64,000 nt of DNA, from assembly GCA_007745835.1 (NCBI GenBank), contig CP036424.1:1139001-1203000 (forward strand), in the 5' to 3' direction. Source of the stretch: Planctomycetes bacterium MalM25. Its GTDB lineage: Bacteria > Planctomycetota > Planctomycetia > Pirellulales > Lacipirellulaceae. Within the stretch, counting starts at the first letter, position 1. Every line of letters starts with the position of its first letter. Below the pieces are notes generated by a model. It searched no databases and was not told where the DNA came from. It saw only the letters and a list, made by a program, of their open reading frames with translations. The translations under genes were made by a program, and so were the position numbers. Below are positions 35,456 through 45,470 of the stretch, in pieces.

Positions 35456-37767
35456 GCCGAACGCCGCTACTCGCCGAAACGGTCTACGACGCCGCCGGTT
35501 GGGAGTCCCTTGCCGAGACCCCCGGCTGGATGGCGACCCTCGCCCTCTTGTTGGCCTTGGGGGCCGTGCTGAGTGCCCTGTGTGGTTGGCGTGAACGCCG
35601 GGTCGCCCCGCGGGGCTGGCGGGCGCTGCTCGCGCTGCGCTTGTTGGCCCTCGCCGCCGCGGGGGCGATGCTCGTGGGAGTGGAACGCCGCCCGATGACC
35701 GAGAGCGAAGAGCCCTCCCGTGTGGTGTTGCTCACGGATTGCAGCGCGAGCATGGAGCTGCCCGCAACCGAAGGAACGGACGACGCGCTCACGCGCGTGG
35801 ACCTCGCTTCGACCGCCGCGGACAACTTGGCGCAGCAGTACGCCGCGACCCAGTCGCTCCGCCGGGGGCGATTCGACATGGCGGTCGCTTACCTCGCGGC
35901 GGACGAGACGGCCCCGAGCGAAGCGGGCGGGGTGACTCGTCTTGGGGCCGCCCTCGACCGTGTGCTCGCTGACAACGCCGCGGCGCCCTTGGCCGCGGTG
36001 GTGCTCGCGACCGACGGCGGCTGGAACGCCGGCCCCGATCCGTCGCAGGCTGCTGCCGAGGCGGCCCAACGGGGGGTGCCGGTCCACACCCTCGGCGTGG
36101 GGGCGTTGCGCCAACCGCCGACCGTGGGACTCCGCGACCTGGCGGCCCCGGGGCGGGCTTCGGTGGGGGACCGATTCCGCGCGACGGTGGCCGCCTTTGC
36201 GAGCGACAACGCCGCGACCGGACACAAGGTCTCTCTCTCGTTGCACCCCGTGGATGAAGAGGATCGACCCGGCGCGCCCGTGTACGTCGACACCATCGAC
36301 CTGGCGATCGACTCGGAGCGTGGCGTCGGGACGTCCCGTGTCGAGATCGAAGCCGAGACGCCGGGGCTCTACGAGTTGGTGGCCGAGATCCAACCCACGG
36401 GGAGGGACGCCAACTCGGCCGACAACCGCCTCACGACGCGGATCGAGTTGGTCGACGAGCCGACGCGTGTGCTGCTCGCGGCTGGCGGCCCGGCCAGGGA
36501 TTATCGCTTCCTCCGCGATCAGCTCTACCGAGACGACCTGTTCGAGTGCGATGTTCTCTTGCAGTCCGCCACGGGCGCCGTCACGCAGGACGCCCGCGAG
36601 GTGCTCGCCGGCCTGCCCTCCGACGCCGAAGCCTGGGAGGCGTACGACGTGCTCGTCGCGATCGACCTGGACTGGTCTCTGGTCGATGAGCCGACTCAAG
36701 CGGTGATCGCCGAGTGGGTGGCGACCCGCGGCGGCGGGATCGTCGTGCTCGCCGGCCCGGTCTACACGCCCGGAGTGGTTCGACGCGGCATGACGCCCGC
36801 GCTGCGGACGCTGCTGCCCGTCGTCGTCCGCGACGACCCCCTGGCCTTGAACGCCGCTATGGAGCCGAGCCGTGAAGCCCTCCCAATCCGGCTCACCACG
36901 GCCGGCGAAGGGGCCGCGTTCTTCGCCGCTTCGGCGCCCGAAGGCCTGTCCGGCTGGGACGCATTCCCCGGCGTCTACGCCTGGCCCCTGCCGACCGAGG
37001 CCAAGCCGGGCGCGACGGTGCTGGCGCGGCTCGGCTCCCCGGATGGCGAGGAGACGCCCTTCTGTGTTGAACACCATTACGGGGCGGGCCGCGTCATCTA
37101 CTTCTCCGCCGCGGAGACCTGGCGGCTGCGGAGAGAGAGCGTCGATTGGTTCACCGCCCTCGGCGCGGGACTGCTGCGTCACGCCTCGCAAGGGCGGCTG
37201 CTAGGCGGTGAAGCGGAGGGGAGTCTCTTGGTCGATCGACCGCGGTACGACTTGGGCGAGACCATCGCCATACGCTATGTCTCCCGCTCACTCGAATCGA
37301 GCCAAGCCGGCGAGGCGGGGTACGTTCGCGTGACCACGGAGAGCAAGTCGTCGGAGGCGCCGCTGCTGTCTGTCGAGGGCCAGCCCGGGGTCTACGTCGC
37401 CTCGCTGAGGGCCGATGAGGTCGGTCGGTACGATGCGGTCTATTTCACCCCCGCGGGCCTGAGATTAACGGCCTCGACCAGCGTCACCTTGCCGAGCCTC
37501 GAGAGCGAGACGCTCGTCCAGAACGTCGAGCTCCTGCGGCGGATCTCCGCCGCCACGGGGGGCGAGTACATCGATCTGACTCAGCCGGACGCCGAGGCCG
37601 CGCTCGCGAGTCTCGTGGCTGGAACGCCCTCGCTTGCGGAGACCACGATCGAACTCGGCCCGCCCGATGAACGTTTCGCTCACCAGATCGCTCAATCGGT
37701 GTTGGTTGTGATGGTGGGCGCGCTGCTGCTGGAGTGGCTCTTGCGCCGCGCTTGGCGACTCGCCTAA
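35452..37767 (+). CDS. VWA / amidotransferase-like membrane protein
   Basis: A 771-aa protein, paralogous in plan to the preceding one. Two N-terminal helices (about 27-43 and 60-76) are followed by a VWA domain with an intact metal site (VVLLTDCSASMELPA) and VVLATDGGWNAG. A beta-sandwich region and a GATase1-like fold follow (YDVLVAIDLDWSLVDEPTQA, then TRGGGIVVLAGPVYTPG). One helix close to the C-terminus (LVVMVGALLLEWLLRRAW) anchors the protein. The start ATG overlaps the previous stop (ATGA at 35452-35455). Most of the chain should lie outside the cytoplasmic membrane. Confidence 0.92.
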   Translation: MSRTPLLAETVYDAAGWESLAETPGWMATLALLLALGAVLSALCGWRERRVAPRGWRALLALRLLALAAAGAMLVGVERRPMTESEEPSRVVLLTDCSASMELPATEGTDDALTRVDLASTAADNLAQQYAATQSLRRGRFDMAVAYLAADETAPSEAGGVTRLGAALDRVLADNAAAPLAAVVLATDGGWNAGPDPSQAAAEAAQRGVPVHTLGVGALRQPPTVGLRDLAAPGRASVGDRFRATVAAFASDNAATGHKVSLSLHPVDEEDRPGAPVYVDTIDLAIDSERGVGTSRVEIEAETPGLYELVAEIQPTGRDANSADNRLTTRIELVDEPTRVLLAAGGPARDYRFLRDQLYRDDLFECDVLLQSATGAVTQDAREVLAGLPSDAEAWEAYDVLVAIDLDWSLVDEPTQAVIAEWVATRGGGIVVLAGPVYTPGVVRRGMTPALRTLLPVVVRDDPLALNAAMEPSREALPIRLTTAGEGAAFFAASAPEGLSGWDAFPGVYAWPLPTEAKPGATVLARLGSPDGEETPFCVEHHYGAGRVIYFSAAETWRLRRESVDWFTALGAGLLRHASQGRLLGGEAEGSLLVDRPRYDLGETIAIRYVSRSLESSQAGEAGYVRVTTESKSSEAPLLSVEGQPGVYVASLRADEVGRYDAVYFTPAGLRLTASTSVTLPSLESETLVQNVELLRRISAATGGEYIDLTQPDAEAALASLVAGTPSLAETTIELGPPDERFAHQIAQSVLVVMVGALLLEWLLRRAWRLA

Positions 37768-37777
37768 GGAGACCCCC

Positions 37778-39949
37778 CTGACCACGCCCCCCCGACACAC
37801 CGAGATAAGCAACCAGGACGCCATCGGCGCATTGCTGGGGAGGCTCCGCGCCGAGCTGCGTGCCGCCATGGCGTGGCGTTGGGGATGGCAAGCGGCCGCG
37901 GTGGTTGGTTTGATCGGTTGGGGGGCTTTGATCCTCGACCGACTTTTTGAGCCGCCTCCCACGCTGCGGGCCATGGGGCTCGCGTTCTTCTTGGGGGTGG
38001 GGCTGCTTTGGTTGGCGACGATCGTCATCCCCCGCCTGTTGCGGCGGATCGACGACCGTCAGTTGCTCACGCTCCTGCACCACGAACGCCCCGAAGAAGC
38101 CGAGTTGATCGCGACCGCGATCGACTTGCGATCCGACCCGGCGCCACCGAACCCGAAGCTCGCAGCGGCGACCTTCGACAAAGCAGAGCGCACCGCCGAA
38201 CAGCTTAGGGAGGTTCGACTAACCCGCCCCGCGAGCGAGTACGGATTCGCTTGGTTCGCCGCCGTGGCGTTGGGCGGGGCGATCCTGCTGGGCTTGGCCC
38301 GAACCGACTTGGCGTCGCGATTCATCCAGCGCGTCGCCCTCTCGCAGGAGCCCTGGCCACGACGCGTTGAACTGATCGCCGAGGGCTTCCGGTACGACGA
38401 GAGCACCGGTGAGTGGACTCGGCCCGGCGTGCGGGGCGAACCGTTCGAGTTCTCGATCGTCGCCCGCGTCGCCCCGGGGGGGCAGCCGCCACGCACGGTC
38501 TGGGCGCGTGGCCCGGGGCGTCGGCTGACGACGCTCACCCGCCTCGGTTCGGCAGACGCCGAGGCGATCGAACAGCGCTACCGCCGGCGGCTCGAACGGC
38601 TCGACGAAGAGACCTCCTACGTGATCCGTGGCGGAGACGCCGCACTCCGCCTGCGGCTGCGGCCGGTCGATCGACCCGGTTTGACCGATCCCCGGGTCGT
38701 CTGCTCGCCACCGGACTACCTTCGTGCCGAGTCCTTTACGACGGCGCCCGCAACGCTCACGCCGATGCCCGAGGGGAGCCTCGTCGGCTTCGAGGCGAAC
38801 GCGACCAAGCCGCTCGCGGCGGTCGAGGCGACACTCCGCACCGAGGACGCCACGCCGCACGCGGTCGCCGCCCGGCTGGAGGGCAAGTCGGGCCGAGTGA
38901 TCGTGGAGCCGTTGGTGCTTGAAAACTCTTCCGTCCTGACGGTGCTTGTCACCGACCGGGACGGATTCGTCTCCGCCCCGATCGAGACGCCGCTCGAAGC
39001 CCGCGCCGACACGCCCCCGACCGTGGGCCTCGAACTGGACGGCGTTGGTCGTGCGATCACCCGCGACGCCAGGCTGCCGGCGAGGGCGCCACTCGACGAC
39101 GATCAGGGCGTCGCGTCCGTGCTGTTGCGGCTGGAGGTTTCCGATGGAGACTCGCCCCCCGTCGCGATCGATCTGCCGACACCGGTCGGCCTGCCCGGCG
39201 TGGCGCGGGGGGTCGCCGACCTGCTCTCCCTCCGCTCCGCCGCGGGAGCGGGGCGCTTGCGACTCGAGCCGGGCGACCGCCTCACCGTGGCCGCCGAAGC
39301 GGTCGATCGCTACGACCTCGCCGACCGTCCCCCTTCGAGCAGCACGCCGATCACGCTCGAGGTGGTCGAACCCGCCGAGCTGCTGGCCCGGTTGGGGGAA
39401 GCCCAGCGCGAGCTGGGCTCGGCGGTCGAATCACTCCGCACCGACGTGGAGCGTCTGGAGTACGAGATCGACCTCGCCACGCGCCGTGGGCAAGAGGACG
39501 AACCTCCCGAATCGCTTGCGCGCTGGGCGTCGGAAAGGGGGCTCGACGCTCGCAAGGCCGCGGCCGGGGTGGCCCAAGCCGCCCGGCGTGCGGCGGGCAT
39601 CCGACGCCAGGTCCTGAACAACCGCCTCGACCAGCCCGCCCTCGCCGAGCGTTTGAATTCGGACGCGGCCGCGCCGCTTCGGCGTGTTGCCGATCGCGAT
39701 CTAAAGCGTGTGCGCCAAGCCCTCCGTGCCGAGGGCGAACCGCTGACCACCTCGCGCCTCGCCGAAGCGTCCCGAGCGGCCAGCCAAGCGGTCGAGACGC
39801 TCGGGCGGGTTGCGCAGAGCCTCAACTCGCAGCAGACGTACAATGAAGTGGTCGCGTTGCTCCGCGGCCTGATCCGTGAGCAACGCGTGGTCAACGAACG
39901 TACCACCCGACAGCAGAACGACAACGCCCGCCGATTGTTGCTCGATTGA
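37778..39949 (+). CDS. Three-helix membrane protein, DUF4175-like; probable CTG start
   Basis: A 723-aa protein whose first 180 residues hold three membrane helices (AAAVVGLIGWGALILDRLF; MGLAFFLGVGLLWLATIVI; FAWFAAVALGGAILLGLA). A long extracytoplasmic part follows, with beta-rich modules and then a helical, coiled-coil-like C-terminal third. The plan resembles DUF4175 proteins, but I am not certain. The frame has no ATG or GTG near its beginning. CTG at 37778-37780 has AAGGAG 6 nt upstream, immediately after the previous stop, and is my preferred start. TTG at 37832 has no ribosome-binding site. The stop overlaps the next ATG by 1 nt. Confidence 0.84.
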   Translation: MTTPPRHTEISNQDAIGALLGRLRAELRAAMAWRWGWQAAAVVGLIGWGALILDRLFEPPPTLRAMGLAFFLGVGLLWLATIVIPRLLRRIDDRQLLTLLHHERPEEAELIATAIDLRSDPAPPNPKLAAATFDKAERTAEQLREVRLTRPASEYGFAWFAAVALGGAILLGLARTDLASRFIQRVALSQEPWPRRVELIAEGFRYDESTGEWTRPGVRGEPFEFSIVARVAPGGQPPRTVWARGPGRRLTTLTRLGSADAEAIEQRYRRRLERLDEETSYVIRGGDAALRLRLRPVDRPGLTDPRVVCSPPDYLRAESFTTAPATLTPMPEGSLVGFEANATKPLAAVEATLRTEDATPHAVAARLEGKSGRVIVEPLVLENSSVLTVLVTDRDGFVSAPIETPLEARADTPPTVGLELDGVGRAITRDARLPARAPLDDDQGVASVLLRLEVSDGDSPPVAIDLPTPVGLPGVARGVADLLSLRSAAGAGRLRLEPGDRLTVAAEAVDRYDLADRPPSSSTPITLEVVEPAELLARLGEAQRELGSAVESLRTDVERLEYEIDLATRRGQEDEPPESLARWASERGLDARKAAAGVAQAARRAAGIRRQVLNNRLDQPALAERLNSDAAAPLRRVADRDLKRVRQALRAEGEPLTTSRLAEASRAASQAVETLGRVAQSLNSQQTYNEVVALLRGLIREQRVVNERTTRQQNDNARRLLLD

Positions 39950-41409
39950 TGGAGACCCTGATGGATCACGCCCGCAACGCCGCCGCCTGGCTCTTGGTCA
40001 TGGCTCCGCTGGTCGGCCATGGCGAGGTCGCGACCGATCAGCGGCAGGTCGCGATCGGGTACGAGCGGTTGGAGACCCTCGCTCTGAGGATCGCCGACGC
40101 GGTCGAAACGAATGACGAAGCGCGCGCCGAACAGATCCGCACGGCGATCGGCCAGGCACGCACGGCGGGGGTGACGGAGCGGTTCGACCGGGTTGTCGCG
40201 TTGCTCGAGCGTCAGCGGTATCAGTCGGCGCGAAGCGACCAGCAAGAGATCGCGACGCAGCTCGAGGAGTTGTTGCGGCTGGTGATGGCCGATCCCCGGG
40301 AGTCTCGCATGGAGGAAGAACGCCAGCGGCTCGAAACGCTGCGGCGTGAAATCCGCGCGGCGTTGCGTGAGCAGCGTTCGCTACGCTCCCTGCAAGGGCG
40401 AGGCGATACCGAACAGGCCGCGCCTCGCCAGGAAGACCTGGCTCGGAAGATTGAGAGATTGCGCGAGCCGGCCGAGGAGGCCGACCGTCTCGCGGGACGC
40501 GAGGCCCAGGACGCCGCGAAGGGGCCCGCCCCCGGGGAGACGCCCCCGGGGCAAACAGAGACCGATGGAGAGTCATCCCCGGGAGACGCGAAGTCGATCG
40601 CCAAGCGAATCGAAGCGAGCAGCCAGTCGATGCGAAGGGCGAGCAAGAAGCTGGCCGAACAAGACGAGTCGGCCGCGGAAGAGCAACGCCAAGCACAACG
40701 CGAGCTGGAGGCGGCCCAGCGTGAAGCCGAGGAGCGGCTCCGCCAGATCCGTGAGGAGCAGCGGCAACGACGCCTCGCTTCGCTCGCCGAACGTTTCCGC
40801 CGAATGCACGAGTCGCAAGTCGGCATCGTCAACGACACGGAGGCGCGGATCGAAGCCAAGGGGGATCGCAAGAAGGAGGCGACGCGTGCCGAGCGGCTGG
40901 CCGCTTCGCAGCTTGCCCAGCGCGAGTCGGACGTCGGCCAAGCGGCCGAGCAAGCGTTGCGGCTCGTGCGGGCGGACGGGTCTTCGCTCGTATTCGACGA
41001 CGCCCTCGCCTCGGTGATTGAGGACCTGCGGACGGCCGAGGAGCGGCTCAAGCGAGGCCGGGTCGATGGCGTCACGCTGGAGATCGAGCGGTCGGCAGTG
41101 GAGGCCCTCGCCGAGATGATCGAAGCGGTCGACGAGTCGCTCGACGAGCTGGAACAACAACGCGGGCAGCAGGGGGAGGCCGGGCCTCCCCCCCCCGGTG
41201 GCCCGCAAGGGCTGGTCTCGAAAATCGCCGAGCTGAAAATGATCCGGGCGCGTCAGGCCCGCTTGCTGCGGCAAACCAAGGCCTGGAGGGAGGCCGTCCG
41301 GGCCGGGGATGCCACACCGGCAGAGGTTGCGGAGCGGCTAGCCGGGCTGGCCAACGAGCAACGCGGCCTCGCCCAGGCGGCCGAGGCGGTGGCGAAACCG
41401 GGACCATGA
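39949..41409 (+). CDS. Coiled-coil exported protein of the MoxR cluster
   Basis: A 486-aa protein dominated by charged heptad-like helices. A short hydrophobic N-terminus (about 9-22, AAAWLLVMAPLVGH) may be a signal peptide. Nearly the whole remainder is coiled-coil forming, for example AQRELEAAQREAEERLRQIR and IRARQARLLRQTKAWREAVR. A Pro/Gly-rich linker interrupts it at about 185-205 (GPAPGETPPGQTETDGESSP), and another near 402-413. No enzymatic motif is seen. It likely works as an elongated envelope component. The start ATG shares a base with the previous TGA (TGATG). Confidence 0.82.
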   Translation: METLMDHARNAAAWLLVMAPLVGHGEVATDQRQVAIGYERLETLALRIADAVETNDEARAEQIRTAIGQARTAGVTERFDRVVALLERQRYQSARSDQQEIATQLEELLRLVMADPRESRMEEERQRLETLRREIRAALREQRSLRSLQGRGDTEQAAPRQEDLARKIERLREPAEEADRLAGREAQDAAKGPAPGETPPGQTETDGESSPGDAKSIAKRIEASSQSMRRASKKLAEQDESAAEEQRQAQRELEAAQREAEERLRQIREEQRQRRLASLAERFRRMHESQVGIVNDTEARIEAKGDRKKEATRAERLAASQLAQRESDVGQAAEQALRLVRADGSSLVFDDALASVIEDLRTAEERLKRGRVDGVTLEIERSAVEALAEMIEAVDESLDELEQQRGQQGEAGPPPPGGPQGLVSKIAELKMIRARQARLLRQTKAWREAVRAGDATPAEVAERLAGLANEQRGLAQAAEAVAKPGP

Positions 41410-41446
41410 CGTTGCGGCAAATCGGGCGGCGAGGGATAGTGAATTG

Positions 41447-42523
41447 ATGGACCGATCTCCCAAGCAGGACGCCCTCCCGGCCCGGCTGGCGATGCTCGCC
41501 CTCCTGGCGATGGCTCTCCCTCGCATTGGCTTGTCGGCCAGCGATGGGTTGTCTGCCGAGAGCGATTGGCGCCAGGGCGACCGATTCGAGCAGATCGACG
41601 CCGAGCTGCATCGCTGGTTCGCCGAGTCCCCCCGCGGCGAGCGGGTCGCCGCCTCCTGGGGCTCAGCCGTCGAGGCCGCGCCGCGCGCGGCCCGTTTGGC
41701 CGAGCCGCTCCGCCTTATCGCCGCCGAGGCCGACGAGCGTTTCGCTTCTCTGCTGTCCAATCCCTCATCCCAGCCCCCCGCGTGGCTCCTGGAGAGCGAG
41801 CAGGCGGTGAACGCCTCTCTCCGGTTGGCGGTGGCCGACGAGTTGGCCGCGCGAGCGGAGTACGACGCCTGCCTCGCCTGGACCGACGGCCTGACCGACG
41901 GACCGGTCTTTTCCCCCTCGCTGCTGCATTACCTCCGGGCGGTGTCGTTCCATCAGACGGTCTCTGACGAGGAAGCGGGCGTTGAGATCGAACGGCTCGC
42001 GGCGTGCGAGGAGGCGACCCCGTCCGGCAAGCTCGGACCGGCGCGGCGGTGGGTTGTCGAGGCCCTGAGTCGCGAACTGGAGCGAGAGAATCGACCCTTG
42101 CCGGTCGTCGCGCGGCGGATGCGCGACGTCGAAAGACGCCTCGCCCTCGCGCAGGCCGGCGAGCCGACCGTCGAGCGACACGAAACGATCTTGAAAGAGC
42201 TCGACGAACTGATCGACAAGCTTGAGGAGCAACGCAAACAGCAGCAACAACAGGCGAGCCAGTCGGCACAAGCGGGAGGGGCGTCGCCCGGCGAGCCGGC
42301 GGAGGAGAGCCGCCCCAGCGAGCTGAAGGGGCCGGGCGAGGTCGATCGCAAGCGGCTCGTCGCCGGCGATGCGTGGGGCTCGCTGCCTCCCGCCGAGCGA
42401 GCGCGGCTCACCCAAGCGATCACTCGCGACTTCCCTCCCCATTACCGGTCTCTGGTAGAGGATTATTTCCGAACGCTCGCCGCCGAGGCGGACGTGGCCC
42501 AGCCCGCCTCGCCCGACGAGTGA
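41447..42523 (+). CDS. Exported protein with Gln-rich linker, MoxR cluster
   Basis: A 358-aa protein of unknown function. The signal sequence is about 1-31 (LAMLALLAMALPRIGLSA). The mature protein is helical, with a coiled-coil segment (ERHETILKELDELIDKLEEQ) and then a Gln run (RKQQQQQASQSAQ) leading into a low-complexity linker. The last 50 residues (WGSLPPAERARLTQAITRDF, then PPHYRSLVEDYFRTLA) form a compact motif that recurs in planctomycete proteins next to MoxR genes. ATG at 41447 is used; an adjacent upstream TTG is possible. Confidence 0.82.
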   Translation: MDRSPKQDALPARLAMLALLAMALPRIGLSASDGLSAESDWRQGDRFEQIDAELHRWFAESPRGERVAASWGSAVEAAPRAARLAEPLRLIAAEADERFASLLSNPSSQPPAWLLESEQAVNASLRLAVADELAARAEYDACLAWTDGLTDGPVFSPSLLHYLRAVSFHQTVSDEEAGVEIERLAACEEATPSGKLGPARRWVVEALSRELERENRPLPVVARRMRDVERRLALAQAGEPTVERHETILKELDELIDKLEEQRKQQQQQASQSAQAGGASPGEPAEESRPSELKGPGEVDRKRLVAGDAWGSLPPAERARLTQAITRDFPPHYRSLVEDYFRTLAAEADVAQPASPDE

Positions 42524-42528
42524 TCCGC

Positions 42529-43803
42529 ATGACGACCGGAAACCGAATCGCCGTGTCGGCGTCGCGCACCGCGCTCGCCTGCCTCGCCTTGACGGCTTGG
42601 GGGCTACCGGCCTCGGCGGTGTCCCCCCACGTCACGGTCGAGACACTCGACGATACGCTCACCGGGGAGCTCGCCTCACTCGACTCGTCACGGGACCTGA
42701 GTCTGGGGCGAGACAACCATCGCCGGCTGCCCATCTCCGAGGTGTTGCGCATTGAGTTTGCGGACCGGACGCCGCCCCGCGGGGAGCCGTCCGAGCAGGC
42801 AGGTGAGATGACTTTGGTCGATGGCGCCCGACTGGCGTACCGCGCGTGCGAGCGAGTCGAGGAGGTCTTCTTCTTGAATCTCGGCGACTTGGGCGAAGCC
42901 GAGGTCGCGGCGCCGAGCGTGCGGAGTTGGTGGCTCGGTCCGGACCGGCCATCCCCGGAGAAGACCGCGATCGACCAACGGGTGGCCGACGTGCTGTGGG
43001 TCAAAGCGCGACGGGGCGAGGGGGTCTCTTCGGTCGAAGGCGTCGTGCTCGATTTGCGAGAGGAGGGCGTCCGCTTCGCCTTCGACGGCGACAGCCCTTC
43101 GGACACCGTCCTGGTTCCGTGGGCTCGCCTCGCGGGCATCGAGTTCTTCCACGAAACCTCTTCGGCCCCGCGGCCAGCGTGCCTGGTGACGTTGCACGCC
43201 TCGGGCCAGGTCGCCGCCAACGCCGTCCGCCTCGAGGCGGACCGGATCGTCTGGCAATCGGAGCACGGTCGGGGCGTTCTGGCCCTGTCCGAGATCGCGT
43301 CCATCGACTTCTCATCCGACCGGGTGACGCCCGCATCCGCGATGAAGCGGTTGGGAGAGAGTTGGCGTCCGTACTTTGGGTCAGGGAACCCGGGGGCGGG
43401 GTGGGCGTTCGACACCTCGCTCGATGGCGCCCCAATCCGCCTCCGCCGACCCGACCCCCGAGCGCCGCACGCGTGGCCTGCGGTCTCGATCGTGCGAGAG
43501 TACAAGTCGGGCGTTTCGCTGAGGAGCCAAGGCGAGCTGCGTTTCGCGTTGCCGGCTCAAGCGATCCGTTTGAAAGGCTGGATCGGGCTCGACCCAAGCT
43601 GCACCCGCAGCGGATCGGCCGACGTTTCGGTCCTCGCGGACGAGCGTGTCGTTTGGTCGGGAGTCGTGGACGGAACGACCCGTCCCGCCGATCTCAACGC
43701 CGGCCTCGAAGGCGCCCGCACGCTCACTCTGCGAGTCGATTATGGTGACAACCTCGACGCGGGGGATCATGTCCACTTCGCTGACCTTCGGGTGATCCAA
43801 TGA
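42529..43803 (+). CDS. Exported protein with C-terminal NPCBM-like beta-sandwich
   Basis: A 424-aa secreted protein (signal about 1-31, ending GLPASA). The N-terminal half has repeated beta modules that look like duplicated small barrels (GELASLDSSRDLSLGRDNHR; GVVLDLREEGVRFAFDGDSP; RLEADRIVWQSEHGRGVLAL). The C-terminal 110 residues resemble the NPCBM/NEW2 carbohydrate-binding domain (IRLKGWIGLDPSCTRSGSAD, then GDHVHFADLRVIQ). This suggests binding of a glycan in the envelope. ATG at 42529 is preferred; a GTG 9 nt earlier would overlap the previous stop. It overlaps the protease gene by ATGA. Confidence 0.82.
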   Translation: MTTGNRIAVSASRTALACLALTAWGLPASAVSPHVTVETLDDTLTGELASLDSSRDLSLGRDNHRRLPISEVLRIEFADRTPPRGEPSEQAGEMTLVDGARLAYRACERVEEVFFLNLGDLGEAEVAAPSVRSWWLGPDRPSPEKTAIDQRVADVLWVKARRGEGVSSVEGVVLDLREEGVRFAFDGDSPSDTVLVPWARLAGIEFFHETSSAPRPACLVTLHASGQVAANAVRLEADRIVWQSEHGRGVLALSEIASIDFSSDRVTPASAMKRLGESWRPYFGSGNPGAGWAFDTSLDGAPIRLRRPDPRAPHAWPAVSIVREYKSGVSLRSQGELRFALPAQAIRLKGWIGLDPSCTRSGSADVSVLADERVVWSGVVDGTTRPADLNAGLEGARTLTLRVDYGDNLDAGDHVHFADLRVIQ

Positions 43804-45470
43804 AAGAGGCGATCGCCCTGCTAGCCGGATTGCTCTTGGTCGGAGTCGCCACGGCGCAACTCCCCCTCGACGCCGGAGTGACCGTTGAAGAGAAGCGTCG
43901 CGGCGAGGTCATCGAGCGAATCAGCCGTTCGACGATCGCCATCTTCGAGCGGGACGCGGGCAACGGGGGGTCTGGTGTGATCGTCCGTGAGGACGGCTTG
44001 GCGGTGACCAACTTCCACGTCACCTCGCCCTGCGGTCCGCTCATGCTCGTTGGCACAAACGACGGCCGCGTCCACGAGGCGGTACTGCTCGGGCTGGATC
44101 CGACCGGGGACATCGCCCTGATACGGCTGCTCGGCGATGGGCCCTTCCCAGCTGCCGAGCTGGGCGACAGCGACCGCGTTCGGGTCGGCGATCGTGCGAT
44201 CGTGGTCGGCAATCCTTTCCTGCTCGCTGAGGACTTCACGCCGACCGTTACAGTGGGCGTCATCTCCGGGGTGCACCGCTACCAGCCCCCGTCGGGTTCG
44301 GTCTTGGAGTACGCCGACTGCTTGCAGACCGACGCGGCGATCAACCCGGGCAACTCGGGCGGTCCGCTGTTCGACGGTCAGGGACGCTTGATCGGCATCA
44401 ACGGGCGCGGTTCGTTCGAGAAGCGAGGCCGGGTCAACGTGGGGATCGGCTACGCGGTGTCGATTAACCAAGTGAAGCGATTCCTGAAGCACTTGGAGAA
44501 CGGCCTGATCGCGGACCACGCGTCGCTTGGCGCGACCGCGATCACGCGGAATGGTCCGCAAGCGATCGTGGACGCGATCGAGATCGATTCGGACGTCTAC
44601 CGACGCGGCTTGAGGCCCGGGGACGAGATCGTTTCGCTCGCCGGACGAGACACCCCGACCGCGAACGCGTTGCTCAACGCTCTGGGGGTTCTGCCTGCCG
44701 GTTGGCGGACGCGGATCGAGTTTCGGCGTGACGGGCGTCTCTACGACGCCGACATCCGACTCGGTCCGCTTCACGCCCCGGGAGTGCTCGAAGCGGCGAT
44801 CGCTCGCTCGATCCCGCCGGGCGGCGTGCCGGGGGATCCTCCGCCTGCGCAGCTCTTCGAGGCCCGCGAGGGCTACACCAACTACGCCGCCGCGCGGGCG
44901 GCGACCGACCGCCTCCTGAGCCGGTGCGTCGCCTCGGGCGCGAAGGCGGGTCCGGTCTCGCGCGTTTACGAGGACGCGTTGCGAGGCGAAGCGATCGCAC
45001 TCCGCCTCGACTCGGCTTCGGCCGACTGGGTGGCAAGCAGCGGGGAGCACCGGGTCGCGGTCGACCGCGATCTCAACGCCCAAGCCGGGCCTCCCGCGGC
45101 GCCGGCGCTGCTTGGGGGAGTTTGGGTTTGGTCCCGTTTGGCGAGCGGAGAGTCCGGCGCGATCGACCGGGTCGAGGTCTCGGGACGCTTGCCCTGGCGA
45201 GCCATGGGAGAACCGCACGACGTGCTACTGGCGACCCATCGAGGGCTGCGCGTCGAGGTCTACTTCGATCCCGAGTCGGGCGAGCCGGTCGGGTTTGAGG
45301 CGACGCGTGACACGGGCGAAGACGCCGTGCGAGTCGCCTGGGGAGGTGGCCTTGAGCGGGTGCTGCCGGTCGCGATGACGGTTACCGTGGCCGATCGCCT
45401 GGTCGCGGACCTGCGGGCGATGCGTGCTCAGCAACCCGACGGCAGTCCGGGAGAAGGGGAACGCCAATGA
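43800..45470 (+). CDS. Trypsin-fold (S1C) serine protease with PDZ, catalytically intact member of a trio
   Basis: A 556-aa exported protease. The signal peptide is about 1-19 (LLLVGVATAQ). The triad is intact: His73 in TNFHVTS, Asp104 in TGDIALIRL and Ser186 in NPGNSGGPL. A PDZ domain covers about 250-325 (YRRGLRPGDEIVSLAGRD). A long C-terminal extension of about 225 residues has no recognised family and includes several tryptophan-rich beta pieces (GGVWVWSRLASGE). It starts within the previous stop (ATGA) and its own stop overlaps the next gene by ATGA, so it is coupled to both. Confidence 0.93.
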   Translation: MKEAIALLAGLLLVGVATAQLPLDAGVTVEEKRRGEVIERISRSTIAIFERDAGNGGSGVIVREDGLAVTNFHVTSPCGPLMLVGTNDGRVHEAVLLGLDPTGDIALIRLLGDGPFPAAELGDSDRVRVGDRAIVVGNPFLLAEDFTPTVTVGVISGVHRYQPPSGSVLEYADCLQTDAAINPGNSGGPLFDGQGRLIGINGRGSFEKRGRVNVGIGYAVSINQVKRFLKHLENGLIADHASLGATAITRNGPQAIVDAIEIDSDVYRRGLRPGDEIVSLAGRDTPTANALLNALGVLPAGWRTRIEFRRDGRLYDADIRLGPLHAPGVLEAAIARSIPPGGVPGDPPPAQLFEAREGYTNYAAARAATDRLLSRCVASGAKAGPVSRVYEDALRGEAIALRLDSASADWVASSGEHRVAVDRDLNAQAGPPAAPALLGGVWVWSRLASGESGAIDRVEVSGRLPWRAMGEPHDVLLATHRGLRVEVYFDPESGEPVGFEATRDTGEDAVRVAWGGGLERVLPVAMTVTVADRLVADLRAMRAQQPDGSPGEGERQ

